A DNA stretch of 64,000 bases from Pasteurella dagmatis (GTDB lineage Bacteria > Pseudomonadota > Gammaproteobacteria > Enterobacterales > Pasteurellaceae): positions 1,657,501 through 1,721,500 of the forward strand of contig NZ_LT906448.1 in the NCBI RefSeq assembly GCF_900186835.1, read 5' to 3'. This document shows, one piece after another, positions 1-9,101 of the stretch. The stretch's first letter is position 1; each line of letters starts with the position of its first letter. The translations under genes and the position numbers were made by a program. The notes beneath the pieces are model-generated. The model was not told where the DNA came from. It ran no database searches and was given only the letters and a program-made list of their open reading frames with translations.

Positions 1-91
1 TATGATGAGAGGCGACAATTTTGCCTTTTTCATTCATCGCAATCGTGCGTAAATTGGTTGCCCCACAATCGAAAATCAAAACAATTGACAT
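1..91 (-). CDS. fucK: L-fuculokinase, N-terminal fragment (cut by window edge)
   Basis: Only the first 30 codons lie in the window. They start with an ATG at 91 and read MSIVLIFDCGATNLRTIAMN, the N-terminal phosphate-binding fold (DCGATNLR) of FGGY sugar kinases. L-fuculokinase phosphorylates L-fuculose in the cytoplasm, the step after fucose isomerase. The gene lies directly downstream of fucI on the same strand with a 106-base gap, which fits a fuc operon read leftwards. The identification rests on this short match plus the fucI and fucR neighbours; the rest of the protein cannot be checked here. Confidence 0.85.
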   Translation of the reverse strand, partial: MSIVLIFDCGATNLRTIAMNEKGKIVASHH

Positions 92-118
92 AAAATCCCC
101 CTAAATGCGCTGAAAACT

Positions 119-127
119 CACCGCACT
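119..127. repeat. DNA uptake signal in fucK-fucI gap
   Basis: A perfect ACCGCACTT nonamer lies in the fucK-fucI gap. This is the Hin-type uptake signal recognised during natural transformation in Haemophilus. It is one of dozens in the window; the inverted pairs are listed separately as terminators. Confidence 0.85.
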
Positions 128-197
128 TTGTGTCCTTATGGTGTATTTATGTTATTGGAATGTGGGAGCAAGCATCTCACTTGCTCCCCAATACAGA

Positions 198-1958
198 TTA
201 TTTATAAAGCGGTCCGAAGTTCGCGCAAGCACGATAATCTTGACCTTCTTTATCTTGACCAAAGCCATTCCAAGCACTTGGGCGGAAGATATCTTTATCT
301 TCCAAGTTGTGCATACACACTGGAATACGTAGCATTGAAGCAAGGGTAATGAGATCTGCACCAACGTGACCGAAGGTTGCTACGCAGTGGTTTGCCCCCC
401 AGTTCGCCATTACTGAATACACATCAGTGAATGCACCTTTTCCGGTGAGGCGTGGTACAAACCAAGTAGTTGGCCAAGTTTCGTTAGTACGTTTATTTAA
501 AATATCGTGTACCTGTTCTGGTAAATCGATTGACCAACCTTCGGCAATTTGAAGTACAGGGCCAATGCCTTTGATGATATTAATGCGGTGCATTGTGAAT
601 GGCATACCGCCTTTAGTTAAGAATTGAGATGAGTAACCGCCCCCACGGAAATATTCGTGTACAGCTGGGCACCAACGTGTATGTTCTAAACAACGTTTAC
701 CGTCTTCTTCAGTCACTTGCCAAGCTGGTTTAATCACTGGGTTGCCGTCTTTATCAGAATGTTGACCTGTGCCGTCTAATGCTGCTGAACCAGAGTTAAT
801 TAAGTGAATAAAGCCAGTTTCTGGACGGAAACCAGTTACACGCTCAACTGCATCTTCACTCCAGTAAGTACGCACGTCAGCAAACACTTGCGCTTGACCT
901 GTTAATTGGTGACCAAACAACATATTCACGCCGTTTAAGCTGTCATTTTCAGTTGCTAATACATACGGAGGACGCACGCCATTCCAGTCGTAAGTTGAGT
1001 TAAGCATCGCTTCCATAAAGTCACCATTTGGTAAATGGTCTGTCCAATGACGTTGACCTTGGAAACCAGCCACAATCGCATTGTGACCTAACGCTTCTTC
1101 ACCGAAGTTAAGTTCTGCAAGTTTTGGGTTACCAGCCATTAAGTCGCGTGTAATAATTGCCATTTTCACGCAGTTTGACCAAAGTTCTTCACGTTGTTCA
1201 GCTGTGCGTTGATTTTCTTCGCTGTTTACATCAATACCTTCTTTGCAATATTGTTTCACCCAAGAAAGTGCTAATTCCACTTCTTTTTCATCGTAGATTT
1301 TGCGATCTAAACGGCGTTTAATTTCGGTCATATCCACGTATTCATTACGCATACCAAGATATTCTTGAAAGAATTGTTGGTTCACGATAGAACCTGCGAT
1401 ACCCATTGATACAGCTCCGATAGATAAATAAGATTTGCCACGAATATTTGCAACCGCTAAACCTGCTCGAGCAAAGCGTAATAGTTTTTCTTTTACATCA
1501 TCAGGAATCGATGTATCTGAAGAGTCTTGAACTTCTGTGCCGTAAATTGAGAATGCTGGTAAGCCCATTTGTGAATGACCTGCAAGTGCAGCGGCTAAAT
1601 AAACTGCCCCAGGGCGTTCTGTACCATTGAAGCCCCAAATTGCTTTTGGCATATGTGGATCCATATCGATCGTTTCAGAACCATAGCACCAGCAAGGTGT
1701 CACAGTAATGGTTAAGCCTACGTTATTTAATTTGAATTTTTCTGCACAAGCTGCTGCCTCTGCAACGCCACCGATACAAGTATCGGCAATCACACATTCA
1801 ACAAAAGTACCATCTGTATGACGGATATGGCTATGTAGCAAATCAGCTACCGACTTCGCCATATTCATTGTTTGAACTTCTAATGATTCTCTGACTCCCA
1901 TACGGCGACCATCAATCGTCGGACGAATACCAATTTTGATACGATTTACTGTGCTCAT
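198..1958 (-). CDS. fucI: L-fucose isomerase
   Basis: This 586-residue cytoplasmic enzyme converts L-fucose to L-fuculose, the first step of fucose catabolism. The length matches the family (about 590). Visible family features include the [18 protein letters not shown] opening, a central block with the E-N-D pair of the metal site ([13 protein letters not shown]) and the C-terminal [14 protein letters not shown] segment. I chose the ATG at 1958 because AGAGGA lies 9 bases before it; an in-frame ATG at 2003 would add 15 residues with no match to the family. fucR lies upstream on the same strand and fucK downstream. A CRP-like palindrome at 2076-2097 suggests a separate, catabolite-controlled promoter. 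Confidence 0.96.
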   Translation of the reverse strand: MSTVNRIKIGIRPTIDGRRMGVRESLEVQTMNMAKSVADLLHSHIRHTDGTFVECVIADTCIGGVAEAAACAEKFKLNNVGLTITVTPCWCYGSETIDMDPHMPKAIWGFNGTERPGAVYLAAALAGHSQMGLPAFSIYGTEVQDSSDTSIPDDVKEKLLRFARAGLAVANIRGKSYLSIGAVSMGIAGSIVNQQFFQEYLGMRNEYVDMTEIKRRLDRKIYDEKEVELALSWVKQYCKEGIDVNSEENQRTAEQREELWSNCVKMAIITRDLMAGNPKLAELNFGEEALGHNAIVAGFQGQRHWTDHLPNGDFMEAMLNSTYDWNGVRPPYVLATENDSLNGVNMLFGHQLTGQAQVFADVRTYWSEDAVERVTGFRPETGFIHLINSGSAALDGTGQHSDKDGNPVIKPAWQVTEEDGKRCLEHTRWCPAVHEYFRGGGYSSQFLTKGGMPFTMHRINIIKGIGPVLQIAEGWSIDLPEQVHDILNKRTNETWPTTWFVPRLTGKGAFTDVYSVMANWGANHCVATFGHVGADLITLASMLRIPVCMHNLEDKDIFRPSAWNGFGQDKEGQDYRACANFGPLYK

Positions 1959-2075
1959 CTTATCTATCCTCTTATAAGCTAAAAGTATGAAATAAATAGT
2001 CAAACAACAACTTGATGAGTTTATTTTTCCTTAAAAAACATAGAGAGAATAGCGATTATCGAAATTGAATGTTGA

Positions 2076-2097
2076 ATCTGTGAAAAGGATCACGAAA
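2076..2097 (-). promoter_or_regulatory. CRP-like site upstream of fucI
   Basis: TGTGA (2079-2083), six bases, then TCACG (2090-2094) matches the CRP half-sites TGTGA-N6-TCACA with one mismatch. It lies about 120 bases before fucI, between fucR and fucI, which is a suitable place for catabolite activation of the fuc genes. Confidence 0.65.
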
Positions 2098-2177
2098 AAG
2101 AAGCAAAGATGTTGGGATTTTTTGCCCGAATATCCAAAAAAATAACAAATATCGGTCAATTCGGGCAAATTTTAAAA

Positions 2178-2927
2178 TTAGACGGTCAATAAAATATCGT
2201 GTTCTGAACAATAATTTTGCAATTCAGTATCCGGCTTTTGATCACTAAATAAAATATCAATTTGGGACAAATCACCGAGTCGAATTAAGTTCTTCTGGCC
2301 AAATTTTGACGAATCTACGAGCAAAAAGCGTTGTCCTGAAGCATCCATCATTTTGCGTTTAATCGAGGCATTTAGCTCATTAGACTCCCAAATACCACCC
2401 GAATTATCAATGCCAATGCAAGAGAAAATCCCGATATCAATGTGCAAACGCAGTAATAATTGCTCTGATAACGGCCCATAAAATGCATCATATTTACTGG
2501 AATACACCCCACCAGTTGCAATAGTTTTGATATTCGGCTTGTTCACAAGTGCGGTGATATTATGCATAGAATTAGTAACAACTGTGCAAGGAATATCAGG
2601 AATTTGCTGCGAAAAATGCCAACTTGTCGAACTAGCATCTAAGCCAATCACCGCCCCTTCAAATACATATTCCACCGCATTTTGTGCGATCAAACGTTTT
2701 GCATCATAGTTTGAACGCTGTCGAACCTGAAAAGAACTACCGAGATCTTTGGTTTTCTTACTTACTGCTCCACCGTGAATACGATATAACAGCCCTTTTT
2801 TCTCAAGTGCGGTCAAATCTCGACGAATTGTTTCTACCGCAACCGAAAATTTATCTGCCAGCTCAATCACGGTCATTTTTCCGGTACGATTAATTTCTTG
2901 TAGAATTAAATCTTTCCTTCTTTGCAT
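2178..2927 (-). CDS. fucR: DeoR-family regulator of fucose genes
   Basis: This is a 249-residue DeoR-family transcription factor. Residues 1-60 hold the winged helix-turn-helix with the DeoR signature (TVIELADKFSVAVETIRRDL). The rest is the DeoR sensor domain, with the GGAVSKK stretch after the HTH and a sugar-phosphate-binding region. By context it should control the fuc genes, probably in response to L-fuculose-1-phosphate as in E. coli FucR. I chose the ATG at 2927 because GAGGTGG lies 4 to 10 bases before it and the protein then opens MQRRKDLILQ, as expected. It lies upstream of and codirectional with fucI, with a 219-base gap that carries the CRP-like site. Confidence 0.9.
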   Translation of the reverse strand: MQRRKDLILQEINRTGKMTVIELADKFSVAVETIRRDLTALEKKGLLYRIHGGAVSKKTKDLGSSFQVRQRSNYDAKRLIAQNAVEYVFEGAVIGLDASSTSWHFSQQIPDIPCTVVTNSMHNITALVNKPNIKTIATGGVYSSKYDAFYGPLSEQLLLRLHIDIGIFSCIGIDNSGGIWESNELNASIKRKMMDASGQRFLLVDSSKFGQKNLIRLGDLSQIDILFSDQKPDTELQNYCSEHDILLTV

Positions 2928-3081
2928 AGCCACCTCTTTATAAGAAACGGTCAAAACGGACATCTTTATTATAGAACTATTTTCCGAAATACCAAAAATG
3001 ATAACCTATGCAAAATACTTAAACACATCTGGTGTAAAATCCATTACAATATTGTGAGTATTAACCAACAGAGGACATATT

Positions 3082-4014
3082 ATGATTATCGTAACTGGCG
3101 GTGCTGGATTTATTGGTAGTAACATTGTCAAAGCCTTAAATGAGTTAGGGCGTACAGATATTTTAGTTGTAGATAATTTAAAAGACGGTACTAAATTTGC
3201 CAATTTAGTAGATCTTGATATTGCAGACTACTGCGATAAAGAGGACTTTATTGCGTCAATTATTGCAGGCGATGATTTTGGTGATATCGATGCTATTTTC
3301 CATGAAGGTGCGTGTTCAGCAACCACTGAATGGGACGGTAAATATATGATGCAAAACAACTATGAGTATTCAAAAGAATTACTGCATTATTGTTTAGATC
3401 GTAAAATTCCGTTCTTCTATGCTTCATCTGCAGCCACTTACGGCGATAAGACAGAGTTCCGTGAAGAGCGTGAATTTGAAGCACCATTAAATGTTTACGG
3501 TTATTCAAAATTCTTGTTTGACCAATATGTCCGTGCAATTCTACCAGAAGCGAATTCACCAGTTTGTGGCTTCCGTTATTTCAACGTGTACGGACCACGT
3601 GAAAACCACAAAGGCTCAATGGCAAGTGTGGCATTCCACTTAAATAACCAAATTCTAAAAGGCGAAAATCCAAAATTATTCGCAGGTAGCGAAGATTTCC
3701 GTCGTGACTTCGTATATGTGGGCGATGTTGCCGCTGTGAATATTTGGTGCTGGCAAAACAACATTTCTGGTATCTATAACTTAGGTACAGGCAATGCAGA
3801 ATCATTCAAGGAAGTGGCAAAAGCTGTCGTGAAATTCCACGGCAAAACCGAAGCGGATATTGAAACTATTCCATTCCCAGACCACTTAAAAAGCCGTTAT
3901 CAAGAATACACTCAAGCGAATTTAGAAAAATTACGCGCAACTGGTTATGACAAACCATTCAAAACCGTTGCTGAAGGTGTAGCAGAATATATGGCGTGGT
4001 TAAATCGTAAATAA
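3082..4014 (+). CDS. hldD: ADP-L-glycero-D-manno-heptose-6-epimerase
   Basis: The protein has 310 residues, close to the usual 308. It makes ADP-L-glycero-D-manno-heptose, the heptose donor for the lipooligosaccharide inner core. It belongs to the extended short-chain dehydrogenases: [10 protein letters not shown] near residue 5 is the NADP-binding loop, and the catalytic Tyr-x3-Lys is seen in YGYSK. The HEGACS segment is also typical of HldD. The ATG follows GAGGACAT. It is divergent from fucR, with 154 bases between them, and ends in a hairpin at 4039-4067, so it looks monocistronic. Confidence 0.96.
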   Translation: MIIVTGGAGFIGSNIVKALNELGRTDILVVDNLKDGTKFANLVDLDIADYCDKEDFIASIIAGDDFGDIDAIFHEGACSATTEWDGKYMMQNNYEYSKELLHYCLDRKIPFFYASSAATYGDKTEFREEREFEAPLNVYGYSKFLFDQYVRAILPEANSPVCGFRYFNVYGPRENHKGSMASVAFHLNNQILKGENPKLFAGSEDFRRDFVYVGDVAAVNIWCWQNNISGIYNLGTGNAESFKEVAKAVVKFHGKTEADIETIPFPDHLKSRYQEYTQANLEKLRATGYDKPFKTVAEGVAEYMAWLNRK

Positions 4015-4038
4015 GATTTATCTCCTCAATTTCATTGC

Positions 4039-4067
4039 ATGGCGCTCTTATCAGGGCGCTATTTTTT
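4039..4067 (+). terminator. Terminator after hldD
   Basis: ATGGCGCTC pairs with GGGCGCTAT (two wobble pairs) around a six-base loop, followed by a run of T. It lies 25 bases after the hldD stop. Confidence 0.75.
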
Positions 4068-4103
4068 ATCCTAAACACTTTTCTAAAATAGACCGCACTT
4101 TTG

Positions 4104-4694
4104 TTATTCCAAACTTAAAATTGCCTCTTTTGTAACTGCATAGCCACTTTTTAAAATGAAGAGGCTTAAAATTAAGCTTGCTAGGGCATCTACCCACACC
4201 CAATCAAACAAGAAGATACTTAAGCCGGCTAAGATCGCCACTATAGAGCCCAGTAAATCGGCTAACACATGCAAATATGCTGCGCGAAGATTTAAATGAT
4301 GCAAATCGCCTTTCAGCATAATCCATACCACAAGTGCATTTATACACAATCCCACCATAGAAACAATTAACATTGGTAGCGATTGAATAGTTTGTGGATA
4401 TTGCCAACGCTCAACAGCTTCCCAAATAATATACAAGGCAACCACAATCAACGAAAAACCATTCAATACTGCAATACGATTTTGATTTTTTTCTTTTAAA
4501 TATGATGCTATTAAAGCAATGAGTAATGCTAAACTATCATTCGCCATATGCCCTGCATCCGCTATCAGCACCAAACTATTAAAATAATAACCACTTAAAA
4601 ACTCAATAACCATAAATACGCTAATTAAGGAAAAACTTATCATAAGCACTTTACGGTTATTCGTATAGCGATGATGTGTATCATGGTGTTTCAT
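4104..4694 (-). CDS. Short CDF (cation diffusion facilitator) transporter
   Basis: This 196-residue protein reads as the six-helix membrane domain of a ZitB/CzcD-type Zn2+ (or similar) efflux antiporter. Both metal-site motifs are present: H-x3-D in helix 2 (DAGHMAND) and H-x3-D in helix 5 (HVLAD). The N-terminus is His-rich (MKHHDTHH), as in zinc exporters. It stops right after helix 6 (KEAILSLE), where most CDF proteins continue into a cytoplasmic dimerisation domain of about 80-100 residues. I see no continuation of that domain downstream; an uptake signal follows at 4092-4100. Start: ATG at 4694 after GGGAGG. It is convergent with hldD. It could be a naturally short CDF or a truncated one. 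Confidence 0.8.
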   Translation of the reverse strand: MKHHDTHHRYTNNRKVLMISFSLISVFMVIEFLSGYYFNSLVLIADAGHMANDSLALLIALIASYLKEKNQNRIAVLNGFSLIVVALYIIWEAVERWQYPQTIQSLPMLIVSMVGLCINALVVWIMLKGDLHHLNLRAAYLHVLADLLGSIVAILAGLSIFLFDWVWVDALASLILSLFILKSGYAVTKEAILSLE

Positions 4695-4796
4695 ACTACC
4701 TCCCATCAAATTAAATCAGCAGACTCGTATCACTTGATGACTTTCAAAATACAGATTCATTCAACTTATGACCATGAAAAGGACAACAATTTTACT

Positions 4797-4824
4797 TTGT
4801 ATTTACCCTTCTTGCCGTTAGAAT
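4797..4824 (+). promoter_or_regulatory. Predicted promoter of the APE-type operon
   Basis: TTGTAT (4797-4802), a 16-base spacer and TAGAAT (4819-4824) form a plausible sigma-70 promoter just before the first gene of the cluster. No better -10/-35 pair was seen in 4700-4863. The call is by eye only. Confidence 0.45.
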
Positions 4825-4825
4825 G

Positions 4826-4862
4826 TTGAATACTTCTTTAGCCAATAATGGTAAGTATTCAA
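4826..4862. promoter_or_regulatory. Nested inverted repeat at the start of the APE-type operon
   Basis: TTGAATACTT (4826-4835) and AAGTATTCAA (4853-4862) are perfect 10-bp inverted arms. Inside them CCA-ATAA-TGG forms a second small palindrome. The left arm overlaps the expected transcription start, and the right arm ends one base before the first ATG (4864). It could be a repressor operator, or an RNA hairpin that covers the ribosome-binding region. Confidence 0.6.
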
Positions 4863-4863
4863 T

Positions 4864-5436
4864 ATGATGCGACATTTTCTAACTTTCGGCTTTCTTCTGA
4901 TATTGTTTGCATGTCAGTCAAATACGCAAAATTCGACTCAATACTTTGTAGATAAACAAACACAAATTACATTGCCTTCATTGGAGGGGCTCCCTAATTT
5001 AGATACCCAACAATTGCTACATATTACTTACCCTCAACAAAAAACAGATACTGCATTATTAGTCGCCTTACAAACATCACCAGAAAAAATTAAATTAACT
5101 TTACTTTCAACTCTAGGCATAAAATTAGCACAAGTGACTTATGACGGTAATCAAATTTACGCTGAAAAGCAGTTACACTTAGGCAAAATGCCACCAGCAA
5201 ACCAAGTATTAGGAGATATTTTATTGATTCTTCTCCCCCCTTACCGTTGGCAGTTGCCTGAAGGCTGGATATTATCAGAAGAAAATAGGCATAGAACCCT
5301 CTATGATAACAAGCAACAGAAAGTTATTAGTATCCGTCATGAAAAATGGCAATTAGAACAAAATACTTACTTAGAACATCATAAATTTAATTATAAAATT
5401 CATATAAAAACACTTTCCACTGCACATAGAAAATAA
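4864..5436 (+). CDS. DUF3261-type lipoprotein of the APE cluster (ApeN-like)
   Basis: This is a 190-residue lipoprotein with a signal peptide ending in the lipobox LILFAC, then a soluble periplasmic domain. The segment DILLILLPPYRWQLPEGW resembles the core of the DUF3261 lipoproteins that accompany aryl-polyene clusters. Those proteins are thought to help place the product in the outer membrane; the exact role is not known to me. It is the first gene of the operon, and its stop overlaps the next start (TAATG at 5434-5438), so translation is coupled. The start could be either ATG of the pair at 4864/4867; there is only a weak GGTAAG ribosome site, inside a hairpin-forming region. Confidence 0.7.
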   Translation: MMRHFLTFGFLLILFACQSNTQNSTQYFVDKQTQITLPSLEGLPNLDTQQLLHITYPQQKTDTALLVALQTSPEKIKLTLLSTLGIKLAQVTYDGNQIYAEKQLHLGKMPPANQVLGDILLILLPPYRWQLPEGWILSEENRHRTLYDNKQQKVISIRHEKWQLEQNTYLEHHKFNYKIHIKTLSTAHRK

Positions 5437-6629
5437 TGAAAAGTTCACATATTTATATTCAGGACTATGCTTTTTGTAATGTATTAGGCTCATCAAAAGA
5501 TGAAATTTGGGAGAATCTTTCTCAAAACCGTTTTTTATTACAAAAAGACTCCTCTTTTTTGGCTAATGGTAGCACTTATTTAGGACATATTCGAACTGAA
5601 TTGCCAAAGCTCCCGACGTATTTAAAAGAATATCATTGTCGCAATAATCAGGTCCTTGCACTCTGCTTAAATCAATTAAAAAGCCAAATTGATGAATTGA
5701 TCGTGCGTTACGGAAACACCCGCATTGGCGTTGTGATGGGAACAAGTACCGCAGGCATTGATTTAGGTGAACAAGCGATCCAACGTTTCCAACAGACAGG
5801 GACGATGGATCCCGACTATCATTATCGCTGCCAAGAATTAGGTTCAACTTCTGGATTCGTGGCTAAATATTTAGCCATAAATGGACCGCACTTAAGTATA
5901 TCAACAGCTTGTTCTTCTAGTGGTCGAGCATTTCTTTCCGCGCAACGGATGTTATGCAGCCAGTTAGTTGATGCAGTGATTGTTGGAGGTGTTGATACAC
6001 TTTGCCATCTTACTGTCAATGGCTTCTCTTCACTGGCTTCTTTATCTGCACAACCAAATGCGCCCTTTGCTCAACAACGCAAAGGTATTAATATTGGTGA
6101 AGCTGGTGCCGTGTTTATTTTAACGAAAGAGAAAAGTACACTTATGCTAGCAGGCGTTGGAGAAAGTAGTGATGCTTATCATATTTCGGCCCCTGAACCA
6201 CAAGGCTTAGGAGCAGAAATAGCCATGCGAACTGCATTAGAAGCTGCACAACTTGCGCCAAAAGATATTGGCTATCTAAACTTACATGGCACTGCGACAC
6301 TACTTAATGATCAAATGGAAAGTTTAGCAGTTTCTCGTGTATTTGGCAGGGTGCCTTGTAGTAGTACTAAGTCCCTTACTGGTCACACATTAGGTGCAGC
6401 GGGCGCAACAGAAGCCGCAATTTCTTGCCTATTACTTGAAAAGTGCGGTCAAAATTCAACAAATTTTTTACCAATGCAAACGAGCAAAGCATCTACTTTA
6501 GATGACACATTGCCTGAAATCGGTTTAATCACCCAACCAAATCAAAAACTCCTTTCACCAGCCATTATGAGCAACTCATTTGCCTTTGGTGGAAACAACG
6601 TGAGTGTTATTTTTAAGAGAAGAGAATAG
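5436..6629 (+). CDS. apeO: Beta-ketoacyl-ACP synthase (APE elongation KS, ApeO-like)
   Basis: This 397-residue thiolase-fold ketosynthase is of the FabB/FabF type. The catalytic triad is intact: Cys159 in STACSSSGRAF, His284 in LNLHGTATLLND, and His317 with Lys312 in TKSLTGHTLGAAGA. In studied aryl-polyene systems ApeO pairs with the KS-like ApeC as a chain-length partner and does iterative malonyl condensation. Here apeC lies four genes downstream. The run KS, dehydratase, ketoreductase, KS (5436-9091) matches the canonical ape O-P-Q-R order. The ortholog letter is assigned from that order, from memory. Confidence in the enzyme type is very high, in the letter moderate. Confidence 0.88.
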   Translation: MKSSHIYIQDYAFCNVLGSSKDEIWENLSQNRFLLQKDSSFLANGSTYLGHIRTELPKLPTYLKEYHCRNNQVLALCLNQLKSQIDELIVRYGNTRIGVVMGTSTAGIDLGEQAIQRFQQTGTMDPDYHYRCQELGSTSGFVAKYLAINGPHLSISTACSSSGRAFLSAQRMLCSQLVDAVIVGGVDTLCHLTVNGFSSLASLSAQPNAPFAQQRKGINIGEAGAVFILTKEKSTLMLAGVGESSDAYHISAPEPQGLGAEIAMRTALEAAQLAPKDIGYLNLHGTATLLNDQMESLAVSRVFGRVPCSSTKSLTGHTLGAAGATEAAISCLLLEKCGQNSTNFLPMQTSKASTLDDTLPEIGLITQPNQKLLSPAIMSNSFAFGGNNVSVIFKRRE

Positions 6630-6632
6630 ATA

Positions 6633-7103
6633 ATGTATAATTTAGCCTCACATCAAGCCAGTGAATATTTATTACATAATGCCCCTATGCTGCTGGTTGA
6701 TGAGATTCTTCAAGTATCAGATACACATATTGAAGTAAAAATTGAAATTGATGAAAAACATCAATTATTTTTCAATCAAGCACAACAAGTCCCCGTTTGG
6801 GTGAGTATTGAATTAATGGCACAAGCTGTCGGCACTTGGGCTGGCGTACAAAGTAAAATTAAAGACAATAGCCAAGCTCAAATTGGTTTTTTACTCGGCG
6901 CTAGACAATGCAAACATTTTGTTTCGCATTATCAAATGCACGAAATTTTGCGAGTTTATGCACATTTATTAATACAAGATCAGCGAATGGCCAGCTTTGA
7001 TGTTAAAATTATTAATTCGCAAAATCAGGTAACAGCCGAAGGACGATTAACTACCTATCAACCTGATCAGAATGAGTTAGGACAATTATTGAATAAAGAG
7101 TAA
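6633..7103 (+). CDS. apeP: Hotdog-fold 3-hydroxyacyl-ACP dehydratase (ApeP-like)
   Basis: This is a 156-residue hotdog protein. HNAPMLLVDEI near residues 15-25 holds the His expected in FabA/FabZ-type dehydratases, and IELMAQAVGTWAG is the hotdog helix with the acidic residue. GFLLGARQ is another family landmark. It should dehydrate 3-hydroxyacyl-ACP to the trans-2-enoyl form each cycle, building the conjugated chain because no enoyl reductase is encoded. In known APE systems ApeP works in a complex with ApeI, the small hotdog protein found here at 13506-13841. It starts 4 bases after the KS stop and ends 4 bases before the ketoreductase. Confidence 0.85.
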   Translation: MYNLASHQASEYLLHNAPMLLVDEILQVSDTHIEVKIEIDEKHQLFFNQAQQVPVWVSIELMAQAVGTWAGVQSKIKDNSQAQIGFLLGARQCKHFVSHYQMHEILRVYAHLLIQDQRMASFDVKIINSQNQVTAEGRLTTYQPDQNELGQLLNKE

Positions 7104-7106
7104 ACA

Positions 7107-7832
7107 ATGAATAGAACAGTTTTAGTGACAGGCGCAAGCAAGGGAATTGGAAAAGCGATTGCCATTGAACTCAGCAAGCAACAATTTGAGATTGTTGTTC
7201 ATTATTTATCAGATAAACAAGGTGCAGAAGATACACTGCAACAAATTTTTGCTGCTGGTGGAACCGGTCGTTTAATACAATTTGATGTGTCTGATCGCCA
7301 AGCATGCCGTACAGCTATTGAACAAGATATTGAAGCAAACGGCAGCTATTACGGTGTGATTTTAAATGCAGGTATCATTCGTGATGGTGCATTCCCAGCT
7401 TTATCCGAAGATGATTGGGACTCTGTCATTCATACTAACTTAGATGCCTTTTATCACGTCATTCATCCAGTGATTATGCCCATGATCTCAGCACGTAAAG
7501 GTGGACGTGTTATCACTATTTCTAGTGTGTCGGGGCAAGTAGGAAATCGAGGACAAGTGAATTACAGTGCTTCAAAAGCAGGTTTAATTGGTGCAACCAA
7601 AGCATTAGCACTTGAATTGGCTAAACGTAAAATTACGGTAAACTGTATCGCACCGGGGTTAATTGAGACTAGTATTTTTGATGAACACGTAGTCAAACAC
7701 GCATTACCCTTAATTCCAATGCAACGTCTAGGACAAGCACAAGAAGTTGCTGATTTAGCCGCATTTTTAATGAGTGACAAAGCTGCCTATATTACTCGCC
7801 AAGTCATTGGTATTAATGGTGGAATGGTATAA
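7107..7832 (+). CDS. apeQ: 3-ketoacyl-ACP reductase (ApeQ-like, FabG family)
   Basis: This is a 241-residue short-chain dehydrogenase. TGASKGIG (residues 8-15) is the NADPH loop, NAGI is at 88-91, and the catalytic Ser140, Tyr153 and Lys157 lie in TISSVSG and YSASK. The family length and the PGLIET segment fit FabG. It should reduce the 3-keto group after each condensation. The position between the dehydratase and the second ketosynthase is the canonical ape order. A cell already has a housekeeping fabG elsewhere, so this copy is most likely dedicated to the cluster product. Confidence 0.88.
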   Translation: MNRTVLVTGASKGIGKAIAIELSKQQFEIVVHYLSDKQGAEDTLQQIFAAGGTGRLIQFDVSDRQACRTAIEQDIEANGSYYGVILNAGIIRDGAFPALSEDDWDSVIHTNLDAFYHVIHPVIMPMISARKGGRVITISSVSGQVGNRGQVNYSASKAGLIGATKALALELAKRKITVNCIAPGLIETSIFDEHVVKHALPLIPMQRLGQAQEVADLAAFLMSDKAAYITRQVIGINGGMV

Positions 7833-7852
7833 GTTTAAAAAGGAATAACATA

Positions 7853-9091
7853 ATGACAAAACGAGTTGTCGTCACAGGCATGTCTGGCGTAACTGCATTT
7901 GGACAAACGTGGGAGCAAATCAAAACCAAAATGTTCACCTATCAAAATGCGGTCTGTTATATGCCACAGTGGGAAGTATTTGATGGGCTACAAAGCCGAT
8001 TAGCTGCACCAATTTTAGATTTCAAATTACCGCCACATATCACTAAAAAACAAAGCCGTAGTATGGGGCGAGTATCGCAACTTGCGGTAGTCGCAACCGA
8101 ACAAGCTCTTACACAAGCGGGTTTATTAAATGATCCTATTTTAAAAACAGGTAATGTTGGAGTTGCTTATGGTTCTTGTACAGGAAGCACAGATCCCATT
8201 AGAGCTTTTGCCACGATGTTAACAGAACATCACACGCACGATATTACCGCACAAACCTATATTCAAATGATGCCACACACCACTGCTGCAAACATTAGTT
8301 TGTACTTTGGGTTGCAAGGACGTGTTATTCCATCTTCAACAGCTTGTACATCAGGTAGCCAAGCTATTGGTTACGCTTATGAAGCTATTAAACACGGCTA
8401 TCAAACAATTATGGTTGCAGGTGGAGCTGAAGAACTTTGCCCAAGTGAAGTAGCTGTGTTTGATACCTTATTTGCTACCAGCCAACGCAATGATGAACCA
8501 CATTTAACTCCACGCCCATTCGATAAAAATCGTGACGGTTTAGTACTTGGAGAAGGGGCTGGCACGCTGATTTTAGAAGAATACGAACACGCAAAAGCAC
8601 GTGGAGCAACTATCTATGCAGAATTAGTGGCATTTGCTACTAACTGTGATGCGGCACACGTGACCCAACCACAACAAAACACCATGCAAATTTGCTTAGA
8701 ACAAGCAATTAAGCAAGCCGATATTAATACGGATGACATTGGTTATGTATGTTTACACGGTACTGCAACAGAGCGTGGAGATATTGCAGAAAGCAATGCG
8801 ACTTACAACATTTTTTCTAATAAACCGCTTGTTTCTTCGCTAAAAAGCTATTTAGGTCATACTCTTGGAGCCTGTGGTGCATTAGAGGCCTGGTTCAGCA
8901 TTGAAATGATGAACGAAGGTTTATTTATTCCAACGATTAACCTTGAAGATGTAGATGAACGTTGTGGACAGCTGAACTACATTCAAAAAAGTGCGGTAGA
9001 AAAACAAACAAATTATGTCATGAGTAACAACTTTGCTTTTGGAGGTATCAATACCTCACTCATTTTTCAAAAATTTAATACAGTGAAATAA
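7853..9091 (+). CDS. apeR: Second beta-ketoacyl-ACP synthase (ApeR-like)
   Basis: This 412-residue FabF-type ketosynthase has an intact active site: Cys165 in PSSTACTSGSQAIG, His302 in CLHGTATERGD, and Lys331 and His336 in SLKSYLGHTLGACGA. In studied APE pathways ApeR acts as a homodimer, and early or supplementary condensation has been proposed. It is clearly different from the first KS at 5436-6629, so it is not a recent duplicate. An uptake signal (8989-8997) lies inside the reading frame near the 3' end. It follows the ketoreductase by 20 bases, with AAGGA before the ATG. Confidence 0.87.
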   Translation: MTKRVVVTGMSGVTAFGQTWEQIKTKMFTYQNAVCYMPQWEVFDGLQSRLAAPILDFKLPPHITKKQSRSMGRVSQLAVVATEQALTQAGLLNDPILKTGNVGVAYGSCTGSTDPIRAFATMLTEHHTHDITAQTYIQMMPHTTAANISLYFGLQGRVIPSSTACTSGSQAIGYAYEAIKHGYQTIMVAGGAEELCPSEVAVFDTLFATSQRNDEPHLTPRPFDKNRDGLVLGEGAGTLILEEYEHAKARGATIYAELVAFATNCDAAHVTQPQQNTMQICLEQAIKQADINTDDIGYVCLHGTATERGDIAESNATYNIFSNKPLVSSLKSYLGHTLGACGALEAWFSIEMMNEGLFIPTINLEDVDERCGQLNYIQKSAVEKQTNYVMSNNFAFGGINTSLIFQKFNTVK

Positions 9092-9101
9092 GAGGACTAA
9101 A

